DNA from: Treponema primitia ZAS-1
GTDB lineage: Bacteria > Spirochaetota > Spirochaetia > Treponematales > Breznakiellaceae
Length of the DNA: 64,000 nt
Reading direction: 5' to 3'
Assembly: GCF_000297095.1 (NCBI RefSeq)
Contig: NZ_AEEA01000050.1
Location: 1-64,000, forward strand
A program made the position numbers and the translations under genes. Below, one piece after another: positions 9,481-20,700 of the stretch (positions within the stretch are counted from its first letter, which is position 1; each line of letters begins with the position of its first letter). A model generated the notes under the pieces. It was given only the letters and a program-made list of their open reading frames with translations, was not told the origin of the DNA and did not search any database.

Positions 9481-12267
9481 TTAAGGCAGCATCCCTTTAA
9501 CAGCCTTGATTGCATCTTCAAATTCGGTCATCAATACCGCATTGGAAACACAGCTTATAATTTTCTTTGTCCCAGGGTCAAAAGATTTTTGTTCCAGCTC
9601 CCCAAGGATACGCTGGACGGTCCCGATATCTTCCTGCTCCAGGGCTTTCGCAAGTTCCGTAAACAGGGGAACACATAAACCGGCAGATCCGGCGTTTCCG
9701 GAGGACCCTGTGCCGCCTTCCGCCCCGTCCGGCATTCCTTCATTCAAGGCCGCTTCTATCTGCTCCGCCAGGTCCTGGAGGTCCCGGTGGAAAATCGGAA
9801 GCTTTTCCGTGACAAGCGCCAGATCCCCCGTCTTTCCCGCCGCCTCCAGTTCCGCCGCGGCCTTTGACACGGCGCCGGCCCCGATGGTAGCGGCGGCGCT
9901 CTTGAGGGCATGTACGTTAGTGGTAAACAGGGAAAGGGTTTCCGGATCAGGGGGTGCGGCAAACAGGGGAAGCCGCTCAAGGGCATCTTTGTGGAAGGCG
10001 TTTAATACCTTCCGGTATCCGGCTTCGGTTCCGCCGGTCATGGCAAAGCCCCTGACGGTATCCACCCCGTTAATTTTTATATCCGTGGTTTCTGCGATCC
10101 TTTCCAGGGTGGTACCTGATCCCGGCTTTACTTTCTTTTCAGGGGGAATCCATTCAGCCATCATCCCGTCAAGTTTGGATATTTCTATTGGCTTAGAAAG
10201 ATAATCGTTAAAGCCCTTTGCCAGAAACATCTCCTTCATCCCGGTCACCGCATTTGCGGTCAGGGCTATGATTGGAATATGCTTCGCATATTCCTGAGAT
10301 ATTTGCCGGCTGTCTTCCCAGGCACGTATGGCGGCGGTCGTTTCTATGCCGTCCATTTCGGGCATCATGTGATCCATAAATATTATATCGTAACGGTTTT
10401 TCTTTATCAGCTCTATTGCTTCTTTGCCGCTTGTCACGGTGGTGATATCGGTCTGATATAAACTCAGGAGGCCCTTGGCTACATTCAGGTTGGTAACAAT
10501 ATCGTCAACGATGAGGAGACGGGCGCTGGGAGCGGTAAACCGTACATCGGTTTTTTTGTGATAGTTGAGTTCTATCTTATCGCTAATCACATTGGCAATG
10601 GACAGGGTATAGGCGGGCATGGTGATAGTAGGAATGTTTCTGAAGGAAGCAATTTCCTCCTGATTCGCCAGGAGAACTACCTTTGTGGGCAGTGATAAGT
10701 CCTGTATTAGTGATTGGGTCTCTTCTACCGAATTGGCGCTTACAAAAGCAAATGCATAGCTTTTCCCCCCTGTGGGTGAACAGCCCTTAAGTTCCCGGGC
10801 AAAAATTTCTTTATCTCCGGCCACCGTTACCGGTACACCCAGATTCTCCATCGAGCGAATAATCGAACCGGCGTACTCCTTCCGGGGCTCATAGAGCAGC
10901 GCCGTTTTTGTTTCCGGGTTTTCAACCGCAGCCAGGGGTTCGCTGTCCCGTACCTGCTGGAGTATGGTTGCAGTAAAGATGCTGCCCTCTCCGTATACGC
11001 TGCTCACCGTGATATCTCCGCCCATAAGACGGCATAGGTTACGGCTTATGGCGAGTCCCAGGCCGGTTCCTTCAATGCCCTGGTTTTTATGGGTATCAAG
11101 CTGCTGGAATTGGCCGAACAGTTTGCCCATATCTTCCTGTTTAATACCGATACCGGTGTCGGAGACCAACATGGTCAGGACAACCCGGTCTTCCCGGGGC
11201 GTACCTGAGATGGTAAGAACGATGTGTCCCTCCCGTGTGTATTTTATCGCATTGGAGAGGAGGTTCATCAGCACCTGACGAAGGCGGACTTCATCGCCGA
11301 TCAGGTGGTTGGGGAGTTTACTGTCAATATCAACGGTAAAGATAATGGGTTTTTCGCTCAGCCGGGTGCGGATAATACTGATCACATCGTTTATCACCGA
11401 ACCCAGCAGATAGTCCGCCTTCTCAATGTCCAGCCTGCCGGATTCAATTTTTGAAAAGTCCAATATGTCATTAATAATGACCAGGAGATTGTGGCCTGCC
11501 TGTTTTATATCCGAGATGTATTCGGTTACCCGGGGAGAGATTTCTTCCCTGAGGGCAAGTTCGCTGATGCCGATAATAGCGTTCATGGGGGTCCGTATCT
11601 CATGGCTGGTATTGGCAAGGAAATTTGACTTTGCCGTGGTAGCGGCTTCGGCCCGTTGGCTTTCTTTCCGGAGCTTTGCGGTTAATTCAGAATTTGCCTT
11701 GTCTTTGGCAGCCCTGGTGGCTTCTACCGCAACGGTGGTCCCGAAAATTAGTAAATAGGTAACAACTATCCGGGATGCTATATCGGCGGAATAATAAAAC
11801 TTGGATATACCCGGTACAAACACTTCAATAGATATGACAACCAATACTATTGTGGAATAGATAATACCCGGCTTCAGTCGTTCCAGCATTAAGGTAAGGG
11901 GAGGGACCAGATAGACGAATAAAAAATTCATCCCCTGTGCATCGCCGTTCCAGATGAGGAGGGCACAAAATAAACAATAGGCGTTCAGGATAATCATGGC
12001 GGGAACAATACGAATAACCCTGGTGCGGGCGGCAATAAATGCGATGATGGCTATCATCGACATAACCACGCAAATAGCGGCGTCCACATAGGAACCTTTG
12101 TTACTATTAACAACTATATAATAAATGAGAAAAATGAAACCGAAGATGGAAATAAAATTCATAAGAATATAGCTGATGATATAATCGGACAGTTCTTTCT
12201 TATCACCCTTAGGCGCCTTTCCGGAAGTAAGTATGTTCCAAATGATATTTACTATTCCTGTTATCAT
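9481..12267 (-). CDS. Multi-pass membrane hybrid histidine kinase
   Basis: A 928-residue sensor kinase. The N-terminal 190 residues contain about five to six membrane helices with no sizeable periplasmic domain, so it probably senses within or near the membrane. HisKA has its phospho-His at H222, followed by HATPase (about 325-440), a degenerate receiver lacking the acceptor Asp (about 455-575, YAFAFVSAN in place of the usual Asp strand), a true receiver (about 590-710) and HPt with HALKSAA, then the conserved tail (LFTELAKALEQEDIGT). The ATG overlaps the upstream kinase stop by 4 nt (ATGA), so the genes are translationally coupled. The ligand is unknown. Confidence 0.95.
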   Translation of the reverse strand: MITGIVNIIWNILTSGKAPKGDKKELSDYIISYILMNFISIFGFIFLIYYIVVNSNKGSYVDAAICVVMSMIAIIAFIAARTRVIRIVPAMIILNAYCLFCALLIWNGDAQGMNFLFVYLVPPLTLMLERLKPGIIYSTIVLVVISIEVFVPGISKFYYSADIASRIVVTYLLIFGTTVAVEATRAAKDKANSELTAKLRKESQRAEAATTAKSNFLANTSHEIRTPMNAIIGISELALREEISPRVTEYISDIKQAGHNLLVIINDILDFSKIESGRLDIEKADYLLGSVINDVISIIRTRLSEKPIIFTVDIDSKLPNHLIGDEVRLRQVLMNLLSNAIKYTREGHIVLTISGTPREDRVVLTMLVSDTGIGIKQEDMGKLFGQFQQLDTHKNQGIEGTGLGLAISRNLCRLMGGDITVSSVYGEGSIFTATILQQVRDSEPLAAVENPETKTALLYEPRKEYAGSIIRSMENLGVPVTVAGDKEIFARELKGCSPTGGKSYAFAFVSANSVEETQSLIQDLSLPTKVVLLANQEEIASFRNIPTITMPAYTLSIANVISDKIELNYHKKTDVRFTAPSARLLIVDDIVTNLNVAKGLLSLYQTDITTVTSGKEAIELIKKNRYDIIFMDHMMPEMDGIETTAAIRAWEDSRQISQEYAKHIPIIALTANAVTGMKEMFLAKGFNDYLSKPIEISKLDGMMAEWIPPEKKVKPGSGTTLERIAETTDIKINGVDTVRGFAMTGGTEAGYRKVLNAFHKDALERLPLFAAPPDPETLSLFTTNVHALKSAAATIGAGAVSKAAAELEAAGKTGDLALVTEKLPIFHRDLQDLAEQIEAALNEGMPDGAEGGTGSSGNAGSAGLCVPLFTELAKALEQEDIGTVQRILGELEQKSFDPGTKKIISCVSNAVLMTEFEDAIKAVKGMLP

Positions 12268-15200
12268 CCCAGCCCCCGATCCATTTTGTTCAATAATGTG
12301 TCCATCTTGCCAATTGCTTCCGCAAACTCGGTCATCAACACCGCGTCGGAAACCGCCGTCAGCACTTCCCGTGTTTTCCTGTCAAACGGCGCCGCTTCCA
12401 GCTCCGCAATGATGCGGCGGATAGTTCCGATATCTTCCTGTTCCAGCGCCGCCCTTAGATCCGTAACCAGGGGGAGGTATTGAGTAAAGGCCTCTTTTGA
12501 ATCAGTTTCAACGAAGGTGTTGGTATTCAGCGCCGTTTCTATATGTTCCGCCAGGTTTTGGAGGTCCCGGGAAAAACCAGGAAGCCGCGCTGCGATAAGG
12601 GCCAGGTTCTCGGCCTTGCCTGCTGCTTCAAGTTCCGCAGCAGCTTTTGATACCGCTTCGGCACCGATGGTGGCAGAGGCGCTCTTGAGGGCGTGTACGC
12701 TGGTAGTAAAAAGGGAAAGTTCCTGTTCATTGGGCATACGCTCCAGTAAGGGCAGCCGTTCCAAAGCGTCTTTGCGGAATATTGTCAACACCTTCAGGTA
12801 GGACGCTTCTGTACCGCCGGTCATGGCGATACCTTTAGTAAGATCCACCCCTATGGCAGTGAGGGGTGAATAATCAACGGTGAGTATAACAGGCGGATTT
12901 CCTGCACCACCCTGATCTGTTTTTTCGACATCGGTTTTCGTCGATTCATTTTTATATTTTTTTCCACGGGTAATCCATTTCCCCATAATTTCGTCCAGCT
13001 TTGTAAGTTCTATGGGTTTTGAGAGATAATCGTTAAACCCTTTGGATAAAAACATCTCTTTCATGCCGGAAACCGCATTTGCGGTCAGGGCGATGATTGG
13101 AATATGCGAAGTATGTTCCAATATTTGCTGTTTGGCTTCCCAGGCACGTATGATAGCGGTCGTTTCAATGCCGTCCATCCCCGGCATCATGTGATCCATA
13201 AAAATAATGTCGTAGGAATGCTTCCCCACGAGTTTGAGCGCTTCCTCACCGGAACTGCAGCAGTCAACCTTTACCTGGTAGGGCGCCAAAAGACCTTCCG
13301 CCACGATAAGGTTGGTGGAAACATCATCTACCAACAGTATCCGTGCTTCTGGGGCGGTAAATCTGATGCTTACTTTTTTATACTGAACCCCGCCGGAGCT
13401 GTCTATTTCGCCGTTGAGCAGCCGGGCAATGGTGAGGGGATGCAGGGGCATAATAATAGTTTTTATGTCCGGTTTTGAAACTCCCTCATCCTGATCCGCC
13501 AATAATACCAGAACAGGTTTTACGGGTATACCCGTATCCTGTATCAGGTTTTGTAATTCCCCAAATAAGGGTGACCTTGCCATCGCATATTGATAGACCT
13601 GATTTTCCAGGGAGGCGGATAATTCCTCCCGGCTCTCCGCCAGGGTGCAGGGTACGCCCAGAGTTTCTACCGAATAGACAATAGATTCCGCATATTCTTT
13701 AACGGTTTCGTAGGCCAGTACATGCTTCGTTTTCGCTTCTTTCACTTCTGCGAAGGGCTCGCTGTTCACCACCCTTTGGGGTAAAACCGCAGTAAATACC
13801 GTACCCTTACCATAGGTCGATGTAACCGTAATATCCCCGCCCAAGAGGCGGCAGAGGTTCCGGGCTATGGCAAGCCCCAGGCCGGTTCCCTCAATACCCT
13901 GATTCGCCCTTTGATCGAACCGGTTAAAATCGCCGAAGAGCTTACCCATGTCCTCTTCTTTTATACCAATCCCCGTATCGGCAATTTCAAAGCTAAGGAG
14001 CATGGTGTCCCCATCGGCGGCATTACTGGTAGTATTACTATTTGTAATAGTCAGGGTAATATAGCCTTTATGGGTATACTTAACCGCATTGCTCAGCAGG
14101 TTCAGCAGTATCTGGCGTATTCTGGATTCATCGCCGTTGAAGGAGGCAGGCAGGGATCCGTCAATTTTTGTCAGTAAGACTACAGGTTTTTCTGTAAGCC
14201 GTGTGCGGATAATGCTGATGCAGTCGTTTATCAGGGAGGCGAACATATATTCGGTGGAAATGATATCTATCTTGCCGGATTCAATTTTTGAAAAATCCAG
14301 AATATCATTGATGATGGAAAGGAGGTTTTCTCCCGCTTGCCTGATGCCCCCTAAATAGTCCGTTGTTTTTTGTGAATTTTCTTCCCGTAAAGCAAGTTCG
14401 CTGATACCGATGATGGCGTTCATGGGGGTACGGATCTCATGGCTCATCCGGGCCAGAAAAGAAGATTTACTTTTATTTTCTTCATCGGATTGTATTTTTG
14501 CCCGGGTGATCCGTAAAAGAATAAAGCTTAACGAAAAAGCCAGGGTGATCCCCAGCGCCGAAAGGACCGCTATGGTGTAATAAAGATCACGGTAGAACCG
14601 GACGTAGGGGGTAATGAGCCCCACATGCCAGCCGTTGAATATTTTCCTGAAAAAAACAATTACCTCGGAGCCGTCCGTATCCCTGATCCGTTGGGCGCTT
14701 ATGTTCTCCTTCCTTCTGAGCATCCGGGAAATTTCCTGATAATCGGAGCCCAATTCCTGCAGTTGGATTCCATGGTACTCGTCTTCGGATCCCCTCAGGA
14801 GAGGACTTTGGATATGGGGCTTTGTTATCAAAATCATATTCTGGCTGACTATCATGCCGTAGCCTCCGGGGGCCAGATGCATGGACTTTATATAGTCCTG
14901 AATCCAGGATATATCCACATCCACCGAAAGAATCCCATGCATATTTCCCTGAGGGCCGTCAATATTTCTTACTACCGAAATAATGGTGTTCCCGTTGGCC
15001 CAGTCCTCGTAGGGGGCGGTGTAAGAGGTCTTTGTCCCGCTCCGTACCGCCGTCTGATACCAGGGCCGCCGCTGGGGTATATAGGTCTCATCAGGATTAA
15101 TGCCCATGCTGTCAATCAATTCTCCCCGGATATACCCGTAGATTCCATAAATTTTTAAAAGTCCCCCTTCGCGCTGACGCATCCAGGCGGTGGTTTCTGT

Positions 15201-15476
15201 CAGGTAGGCGAGGATTTCTTCCTGGGACGATCCCTGTTCAATCATGTTTACAATTATGTACTGCGAATTGAGGAGTATGGATTCAACTTCGCTCAAGGCC
15301 GCATTTATATTTGCTTCGGCGGTAAACAGTACCGTTTCCGCATCTTCCCGCAGGCGCTTACGCAGAACATTACTGACAAAAAGACCGCCCACCAGTATCA
15401 TCAATATAAAAGTGATAAAAACAAAAACAAACAGCGGATAATTTTTTCTGATAACTCTTCCTGTTTTGCTTTTCAT
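12264..15476 (-). CDS. dCACHE hybrid histidine kinase
   Basis: A 1070-residue kinase with two membrane helices (about 14-35 and 298-322) flanking a periplasmic double CACHE sensor. The sensor contains YxxxxRxWY (Y132, R137, W139, Y140) and a later Asp (D186), like the amino-acid-binding dCACHE motif, but the third acidic position holds T142 instead of Asp. Cytoplasmic domains are HisKA (H346), HATPase, a degenerate receiver, a true receiver (DIIFMDHMMPGMDG), HPt (HALKSASAT) and the C-terminal tail. Its ATG overlaps the stop of the BMP lipoprotein upstream (ATGA), which links ligand-binding protein and kinase in expression. A partner relation to that lipoprotein is plausible but unproven. Confidence 0.95.
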   Translation of the reverse strand: MKSKTGRVIRKNYPLFVFVFITFILMILVGGLFVSNVLRKRLREDAETVLFTAEANINAALSEVESILLNSQYIIVNMIEQGSSQEEILAYLTETTAWMRQREGGLLKIYGIYGYIRGELIDSMGINPDETYIPQRRPWYQTAVRSGTKTSYTAPYEDWANGNTIISVVRNIDGPQGNMHGILSVDVDISWIQDYIKSMHLAPGGYGMIVSQNMILITKPHIQSPLLRGSEDEYHGIQLQELGSDYQEISRMLRRKENISAQRIRDTDGSEVIVFFRKIFNGWHVGLITPYVRFYRDLYYTIAVLSALGITLAFSLSFILLRITRAKIQSDEENKSKSSFLARMSHEIRTPMNAIIGISELALREENSQKTTDYLGGIRQAGENLLSIINDILDFSKIESGKIDIISTEYMFASLINDCISIIRTRLTEKPVVLLTKIDGSLPASFNGDESRIRQILLNLLSNAVKYTHKGYITLTITNSNTTSNAADGDTMLLSFEIADTGIGIKEEDMGKLFGDFNRFDQRANQGIEGTGLGLAIARNLCRLLGGDITVTSTYGKGTVFTAVLPQRVVNSEPFAEVKEAKTKHVLAYETVKEYAESIVYSVETLGVPCTLAESREELSASLENQVYQYAMARSPLFGELQNLIQDTGIPVKPVLVLLADQDEGVSKPDIKTIIMPLHPLTIARLLNGEIDSSGGVQYKKVSIRFTAPEARILLVDDVSTNLIVAEGLLAPYQVKVDCCSSGEEALKLVGKHSYDIIFMDHMMPGMDGIETTAIIRAWEAKQQILEHTSHIPIIALTANAVSGMKEMFLSKGFNDYLSKPIELTKLDEIMGKWITRGKKYKNESTKTDVEKTDQGGAGNPPVILTVDYSPLTAIGVDLTKGIAMTGGTEASYLKVLTIFRKDALERLPLLERMPNEQELSLFTTSVHALKSASATIGAEAVSKAAAELEAAGKAENLALIAARLPGFSRDLQNLAEHIETALNTNTFVETDSKEAFTQYLPLVTDLRAALEQEDIGTIRRIIAELEAAPFDRKTREVLTAVSDAVLMTEFAEAIGKMDTLLNKMDRGLG

Positions 15477-16618
15477 TTCTGTATTTCTTCCACCGTACGG
15501 TAATACCAGTTAATTCCGCTGATTATCTCGCTATCGTCCAGGGTTGTCCCTTCTTTGCCGATGATCCCGCCCTCATTGGTTTTGATCGCTCCATCAAAGA
15601 CATTGAAGCCCTCATACACCATGCGCCGCCGCTCTTTCGCAATTGCTTCGGCCGTACCGCTCTCCGCGAATTCCGCAAGCGGAGTTATATCTACCATACC
15701 ATCAGCTATGCCGCCGAAATAGGGTACGGAAGTAAAGCTGCCGTCTATCACGCTCCTAACGAGATGGGTATAGTACACGCCCCAATTCAGAACGACCGAG
15801 CAAAGGACCGCGTTGGGCGCGTCTTTCCTCATGTCACTGTTAAACCCTATGCCCCATACACCGGCTTTTTCGGCGGTGATCTGCGGAGTCGGCGTATTGC
15901 AGTGTTCGGTGATAACATCACAGCCGGAGGCGATAAGAGCTTGGGCGGCTTCGGCTTCACCCAGGGGATCAAACCAACTGTAGGTTACCTTTACATAGAT
16001 ACGCGCGGCAGGGTTTACCTTTTCCACTCCCAGGGCAAAGGCGTTAATGCCCGAACTTACCTCGCTGTTTTCCTTGCCCATGGCCGCCACGAAACCTATC
16101 TTATTTGTTTTTGTTTTCATTCCCGCAACAATGCCGGAAAGATACCGGGCCTGATAGAGCCGCCCCGAATAATTGGTAAAGTTTGTACTATTGAATTTAT
16201 AGCCCGTACCATGGGCAAAAATAACGCCGGGGAATTCCGCCGCAAGTTTTTCGCAGGAATTCATGTAGCCCCAGCTCGCGGCTATGATTATATTGGCCCC
16301 TTCGGTGATACAGTCCCGCATAGCATTCTCTACCGCGCTGCTGTCGTCTTCAAACACATTGGTCTTCCGCAGTATCTGTGTATCTCGAAGGCCCAGTTCC
16401 TGCTGCATGTGGATTGTTCCCACATAATGGGCATAGTCGTACCCGGAAATTTCAGTGATTTCATTTGGATGGATAATCCCTACCTTGATTTGTTCTTTTG
16501 GCATATCTTCGCCGGGTTTCCATAAATACTGCTGCTTGCTATGGCAGGACGAAAGCAGGAATAGGAGTACCGGTAAAAGAAGAAAAAAGCGGTTCTTTGA
16601 AGCTGTTTTGTTTCCCAT
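15473..16618 (-). CDS. BMP-family ligand-binding lipoprotein, copy A
   Basis: A 381-residue lipoprotein with signal peptide and lipobox (LLSSC, Cys about 24). The body is a BMP/PnrA/TmpC-type periplasmic-binding fold (ANIIIAASWGYM, FVAAMGKENSEVSSGINAFALGV, YSWFDPLGE). Characterised relatives bind purine nucleosides for an ABC transporter. No permease or ATPase gene lies nearby; both neighbours are dCACHE hybrid kinases, so it may act as a sensor partner rather than for uptake (inference). It is strongly similar along its length to the gene at 16620-17774 and begins 1 nt after that gene's stop, so the pair arose by tandem duplication. Confidence 0.92.
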   Translation of the reverse strand: MGNKTASKNRFFLLLPVLLFLLSSCHSKQQYLWKPGEDMPKEQIKVGIIHPNEITEISGYDYAHYVGTIHMQQELGLRDTQILRKTNVFEDDSSAVENAMRDCITEGANIIIAASWGYMNSCEKLAAEFPGVIFAHGTGYKFNSTNFTNYSGRLYQARYLSGIVAGMKTKTNKIGFVAAMGKENSEVSSGINAFALGVEKVNPAARIYVKVTYSWFDPLGEAEAAQALIASGCDVITEHCNTPTPQITAEKAGVWGIGFNSDMRKDAPNAVLCSVVLNWGVYYTHLVRSVIDGSFTSVPYFGGIADGMVDITPLAEFAESGTAEAIAKERRRMVYEGFNVFDGAIKTNEGGIIGKEGTTLDDSEIISGINWYYRTVEEIQK

Positions 16619-16619
16619 A

Positions 16620-17774
16620 TTAAAACCCCTGACTTTCTACAATATTGCGGTAGTACCAGTTCATGTTCCCGGTAATTTCACTGTCCGCAAGGGTAAGTCC
16701 TGCCTCGCCTATGGTTCCACCGTCGTTAGTTTCAAGGATTCCGTCAAAGACATTAAAGCTTTTTTTTATCATACGGTTTCTAGCTTCCTCAATTGCTTCT
16801 GCGGTACCGGGCACAGCGACGAGCATATTAGGCGGTGTAATATCAACAAGCCCCTCGCTGATGCCACCGAAGTAGGGTTCGGCAGTAAAGGTACCGTCCA
16901 TGACGCTTTGTACCAGGAAGGTATAATAGGCGCCCCAATTCCAGAGTACCGAGCTGATAACCGCAAGGGGCGCTTCTTTTGACATATCGCTGTTGTACCC
17001 CAGGCCCCAGACGCCGGCCTTTTCCGCTTCAATCATGGGGAGGGGTGTATCGCAGTGCTGGGTAATTACATCGCAGCCGGCGGCAATGAGGCGGCGGGCT
17101 GCGTTTGCCTCCTCCATGGGATCAAACCAGCTATAGGTTATCTGTACATGGATTTTTGCTTTGCTGTTCACGCTCTCAACCCCCAGGGCAAAGGCGTTAA
17201 TCCCTCCGGTTACTTCGCTATTATCCTTGCCCATGGCGGCCACGTAGCCTACCTTGTCCGTTTTTGTTTTAAGGCCTGCGGCGATACCCGAAAGGTAGCG
17301 GGCCTGATAGATACGGCCGAAGTAATTGGTAAAATTAGTACTATTGTATTTATAACCCGAGGCATGAGCAAATACCACATGAGGAAATTCTATAGCAAGT
17401 TTTTCACAGGCATCCATATAGCCCCAGCTGGTGGCAATGATGATATTCGCCTCCATGGCGATACAATCCCTCATGGCGCTTTCTATTCCCTCGGCATCGG
17501 TGTCCTGCACATGGATTTTGGTGATTATCTGCTCATTTTTTAAACCAAGGCGTCCCCGCATTTCCCGTATGCCCATTTCATGGGCGTATGAATACCCGGA
17601 AGTTTCCGTCAGGGGATCCGTCATGTAGATCACCCCGACTTTTATCTTTTCTTTAGCCAGGGCTTTGCCGGGCCGCCAGGCGGCGGCATTTTTTCTGTTT
17701 CCGCAGGCCTCAAGTAACAGGGAGCTTCCCAAAATGATAATCAACAATACGGTCTTTACCCAATTTCTGGTCAT
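16620..17774 (-). CDS. BMP-family ligand-binding lipoprotein, copy B
   Basis: A 384-residue paralogue of the 15473-16618 protein. It has a lipoprotein signal peptide with lipobox LLEAC, then the same binding-protein fold (ANIIIATSWGYMDACEKLA, YVAAMGKDNSEVTGGINAFALGV, ITQHCDTPLP). It follows the 17790 kinase by 15 nt and is followed almost at once by the second copy. The family typically binds nucleosides or related small molecules. The two copies may differ in ligand range. Absence of transporter genes next to it is unusual for a nutrient-uptake binding protein. Confidence 0.92.
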   Translation of the reverse strand: MTRNWVKTVLLIIILGSSLLLEACGNRKNAAAWRPGKALAKEKIKVGVIYMTDPLTETSGYSYAHEMGIREMRGRLGLKNEQIITKIHVQDTDAEGIESAMRDCIAMEANIIIATSWGYMDACEKLAIEFPHVVFAHASGYKYNSTNFTNYFGRIYQARYLSGIAAGLKTKTDKVGYVAAMGKDNSEVTGGINAFALGVESVNSKAKIHVQITYSWFDPMEEANAARRLIAAGCDVITQHCDTPLPMIEAEKAGVWGLGYNSDMSKEAPLAVISSVLWNWGAYYTFLVQSVMDGTFTAEPYFGGISEGLVDITPPNMLVAVPGTAEAIEEARNRMIKKSFNVFDGILETNDGGTIGEAGLTLADSEITGNMNWYYRNIVESQGF

Positions 17775-17789
17775 ACTATTTCTCCATTA

Positions 17790-20700
17790 TTATCTATGTA
17801 AGGTTTCAATTTCCTTTATTGCATCTTCAAAGTCACTCATTAAAACAGCGTTAGAAATGCTGCTAATGGTTTCTTTCGTTTTTGTGTCAAAGGGCTTTTC
17901 CTCAAGCTCTGCAAGGATGCGGTGGATGGTCCCAATATTTTCCTGTTTCAATGCTTCCGCAAGTTCCGTAAGCAGGGGGAGGTATTGGGTAAAAGTCTCG
18001 CCGGAATCAGCTTCAGCAGTGGCACGGGTATCCAGCGCCAGACCTATTTGTTCCACCAGGTTTTGGAGGTCCCGGTAAAACTGAGGGAGTTGTTCTGTAA
18101 TAAAAAAAAGGTCTCCGGCTTTCCCCGCCGCTTCAAGTTCCGCCGCGGCCTTTGATACAGCCGCAGCTCCGATGGTTCCTGCAGCGCTCTTGAGTGCATG
18201 TACGCTGGTGGTAAACAGGGAAAGTTCCTGTTCATTGGGAACATGTTCCAATAAGGGCAGCCGTTCCAGAACGTCTTTACGGAAGGTGCTTAATACCTTT
18301 CGGTAGGCCGTTTCTGTACCGCCGGTCATGGCTATACCTTTGGTAAGATCCACTCCTATGGCAGTGAGGGGCGAGTAATCGGCGGACAGGGATGTTATTT
18401 CGGCATTGGTTTTTGCCGCTTCATTCAATTGTTTCTTCTCCCGGGGAATCCACTTTGCCATGATCTCCTCAAGTTTGGACATCTCTATGGGCTTGGCGAG
18501 GTAGTCGGTGAATCCCTTAGACAAAAACATTTCCTTCATCCCCGCAACTGCATTGGCGGTCAAGGCGATAATGGGGAGCTTCCGGAAGTAATCACCCCGG
18601 AGAGAGCTCAGGGCACGGATCACCTCTGTGGCTTCAATGCCGTCCATGCCAGGCATCATGTGATCCATAAAGACGATGTCGTAGGAGTGTTCCTTAACCA
18701 GGGCTATGGCCTGTTCTCCCCCGGTACAGGTATGAATCCCCGTTTGATACAGGGCAAGGAGCCCCTCGGCGACCTTGAGGTTCGTTTCGATATCATCCAC
18801 AATAAGGACCCGGGCTTCGGGGGCAATAAACCGGACTTCCGCGTTTTCCCGGTAATCGGACTGTTTGATGCCGTTGAGTACATTGGCAATGGGGACTGAC
18901 CATGCGGGCATAATGATGATGGGAATATCCTGAAAAGAGCTTATTTCTCCTAAATTCGCCAGCAGTGTTAGTACGGTCTTGAGGTCTCCCTCCTGTATTA
19001 CTTTTCTTGCATTTTCCACAACGCTCTCGGAGACAAAGGCAAAGGGGAACTCTCCGGTTTTGAGTTTTTCCAGGAAATCATCGGCAGTGATGGTAACCGT
19101 TACGGTGAGGCCGAGGTTCTCCAGGGTAAGAAAGAGGGATTCTGCGTAGAAGGCACGGTCATCATAAAAAAGAATTCTCTTTTCTTCCGGGTTTTCAAGC
19201 TCCGCAAGTTTTGTATCATCCGTGTACCCCTGGGGAATCCGGGCGGTAAAGACCGACCCCTTTCCGTATTCGCTTTGCGCTGTTATATCTCCACCCATGG
19301 CAAGGCAGAGGTTCCGGGTAATTGCAAGCCCAAGTCCGGTACCTTCAATGTTTTTGTTTTTTTCCGCGTCAAACCTGACGAAGTTACCGAAAAGTCCCGA
19401 AAGGTCCTCTTTCTTTATGCCGATGCCGCTGTCGGCTATTTCTATGGTGAGTATAAGCTGCTTTTCTCCATCCCCCAGGGGAGCTTGCTTTTCCATCCCT
19501 ATGGTCAGCATGATATACCCTTTCCGGGTATACTTGGCCGCATTGGACAGGAGGTTGAGCAGGATCTGCCGGATCCGCGCTTCGTCGCCCACAAGGTTAT
19601 TGGGTATCTTGGCGTCCACATTGGCTGTAAACAGGATGGGTTTTTCGTTAATTCTGATACGAATTACATTGAGCACATCATTAATGAGGGAGGCCAGGAG
19701 ATAGGGAGCGGAGTTTATTTGCAGGCTCCCCGCCTCAATTTTAGAAAGGTCAAGTATATCGTTGATCAGGGAAAGCAGGTTGAGCCCTGCTTGTTTGATC
19801 CCCGTTACATATTCGTTCATCCTGGGAAGGGTTTCCGCCCGCAGGGCCAGTTCGCTCATGCCGATAACCGCGTTCATGGGGGTACGGATCTCATGGCTCA
19901 TCCGGGCCAGGAAGGAGGACTTGCTTTTGTTCTCCTCATCGGAACGGAGCTTCGCAGCGCTTAAACGGATCAGCATATAACAGAGGATGAACATCAAAAC
20001 TGTTCCTACCAGGAAGATGGCAAAAGATATGCGGTATATGTCATGGTAAAAGTTAGCCTCCGGAACCACGAGCCCCAGGTACCAGCCGTTATATGCCTGC
20101 CGGAAAAAAACAATAACCCTGCTGCTGTTTTTATCCCATATCTGCAGGGCATTTATTTCTTTTTTTTTCGCCAGGGTTTCCGTCAGAACGGAAGTTTTTT
20201 TATTGGTTTGATTCCTTTTGATATTGGGATTCCCGGTATCGGAGAATAAATCCCCCAAGGGTTTGTTGATGTATGCTCCATCGGGGTGGACCATGATTTC
20301 CAGGTTTTCATTAAGCAGTATACCGTAGCCTTCTTCACTTAGTTTGAGGGAGCGCACATAGCTTTCAAGCCGGGTAAGCTGTACATCCATGGCGAGAACC
20401 CCAAGAGATCTCCCTGAATCATCAAACAGTTCCTGGGCAAAGCTTACCACAATTGAATTGGTCTGGGCATCCACATAGGGACTTGTCATAATAATCTGCC
20501 CCGGCGATTCCTTGGCGTCTATATACCAGGGTCGTTCCTGGGGCACATAATCTTCCGGAGGTTCCCATCTTGTGCCGTCAAGAAACTCTTCCCGGATGAA
20601 ACCGTACATTCCGTTAAACCCCGAAAGCCGGTCCTCATTTGCGGTGAGCCAGTCCGTAAGGGTTATCAAATACCGGAGTATATCTTCCTGGGAATGATTC

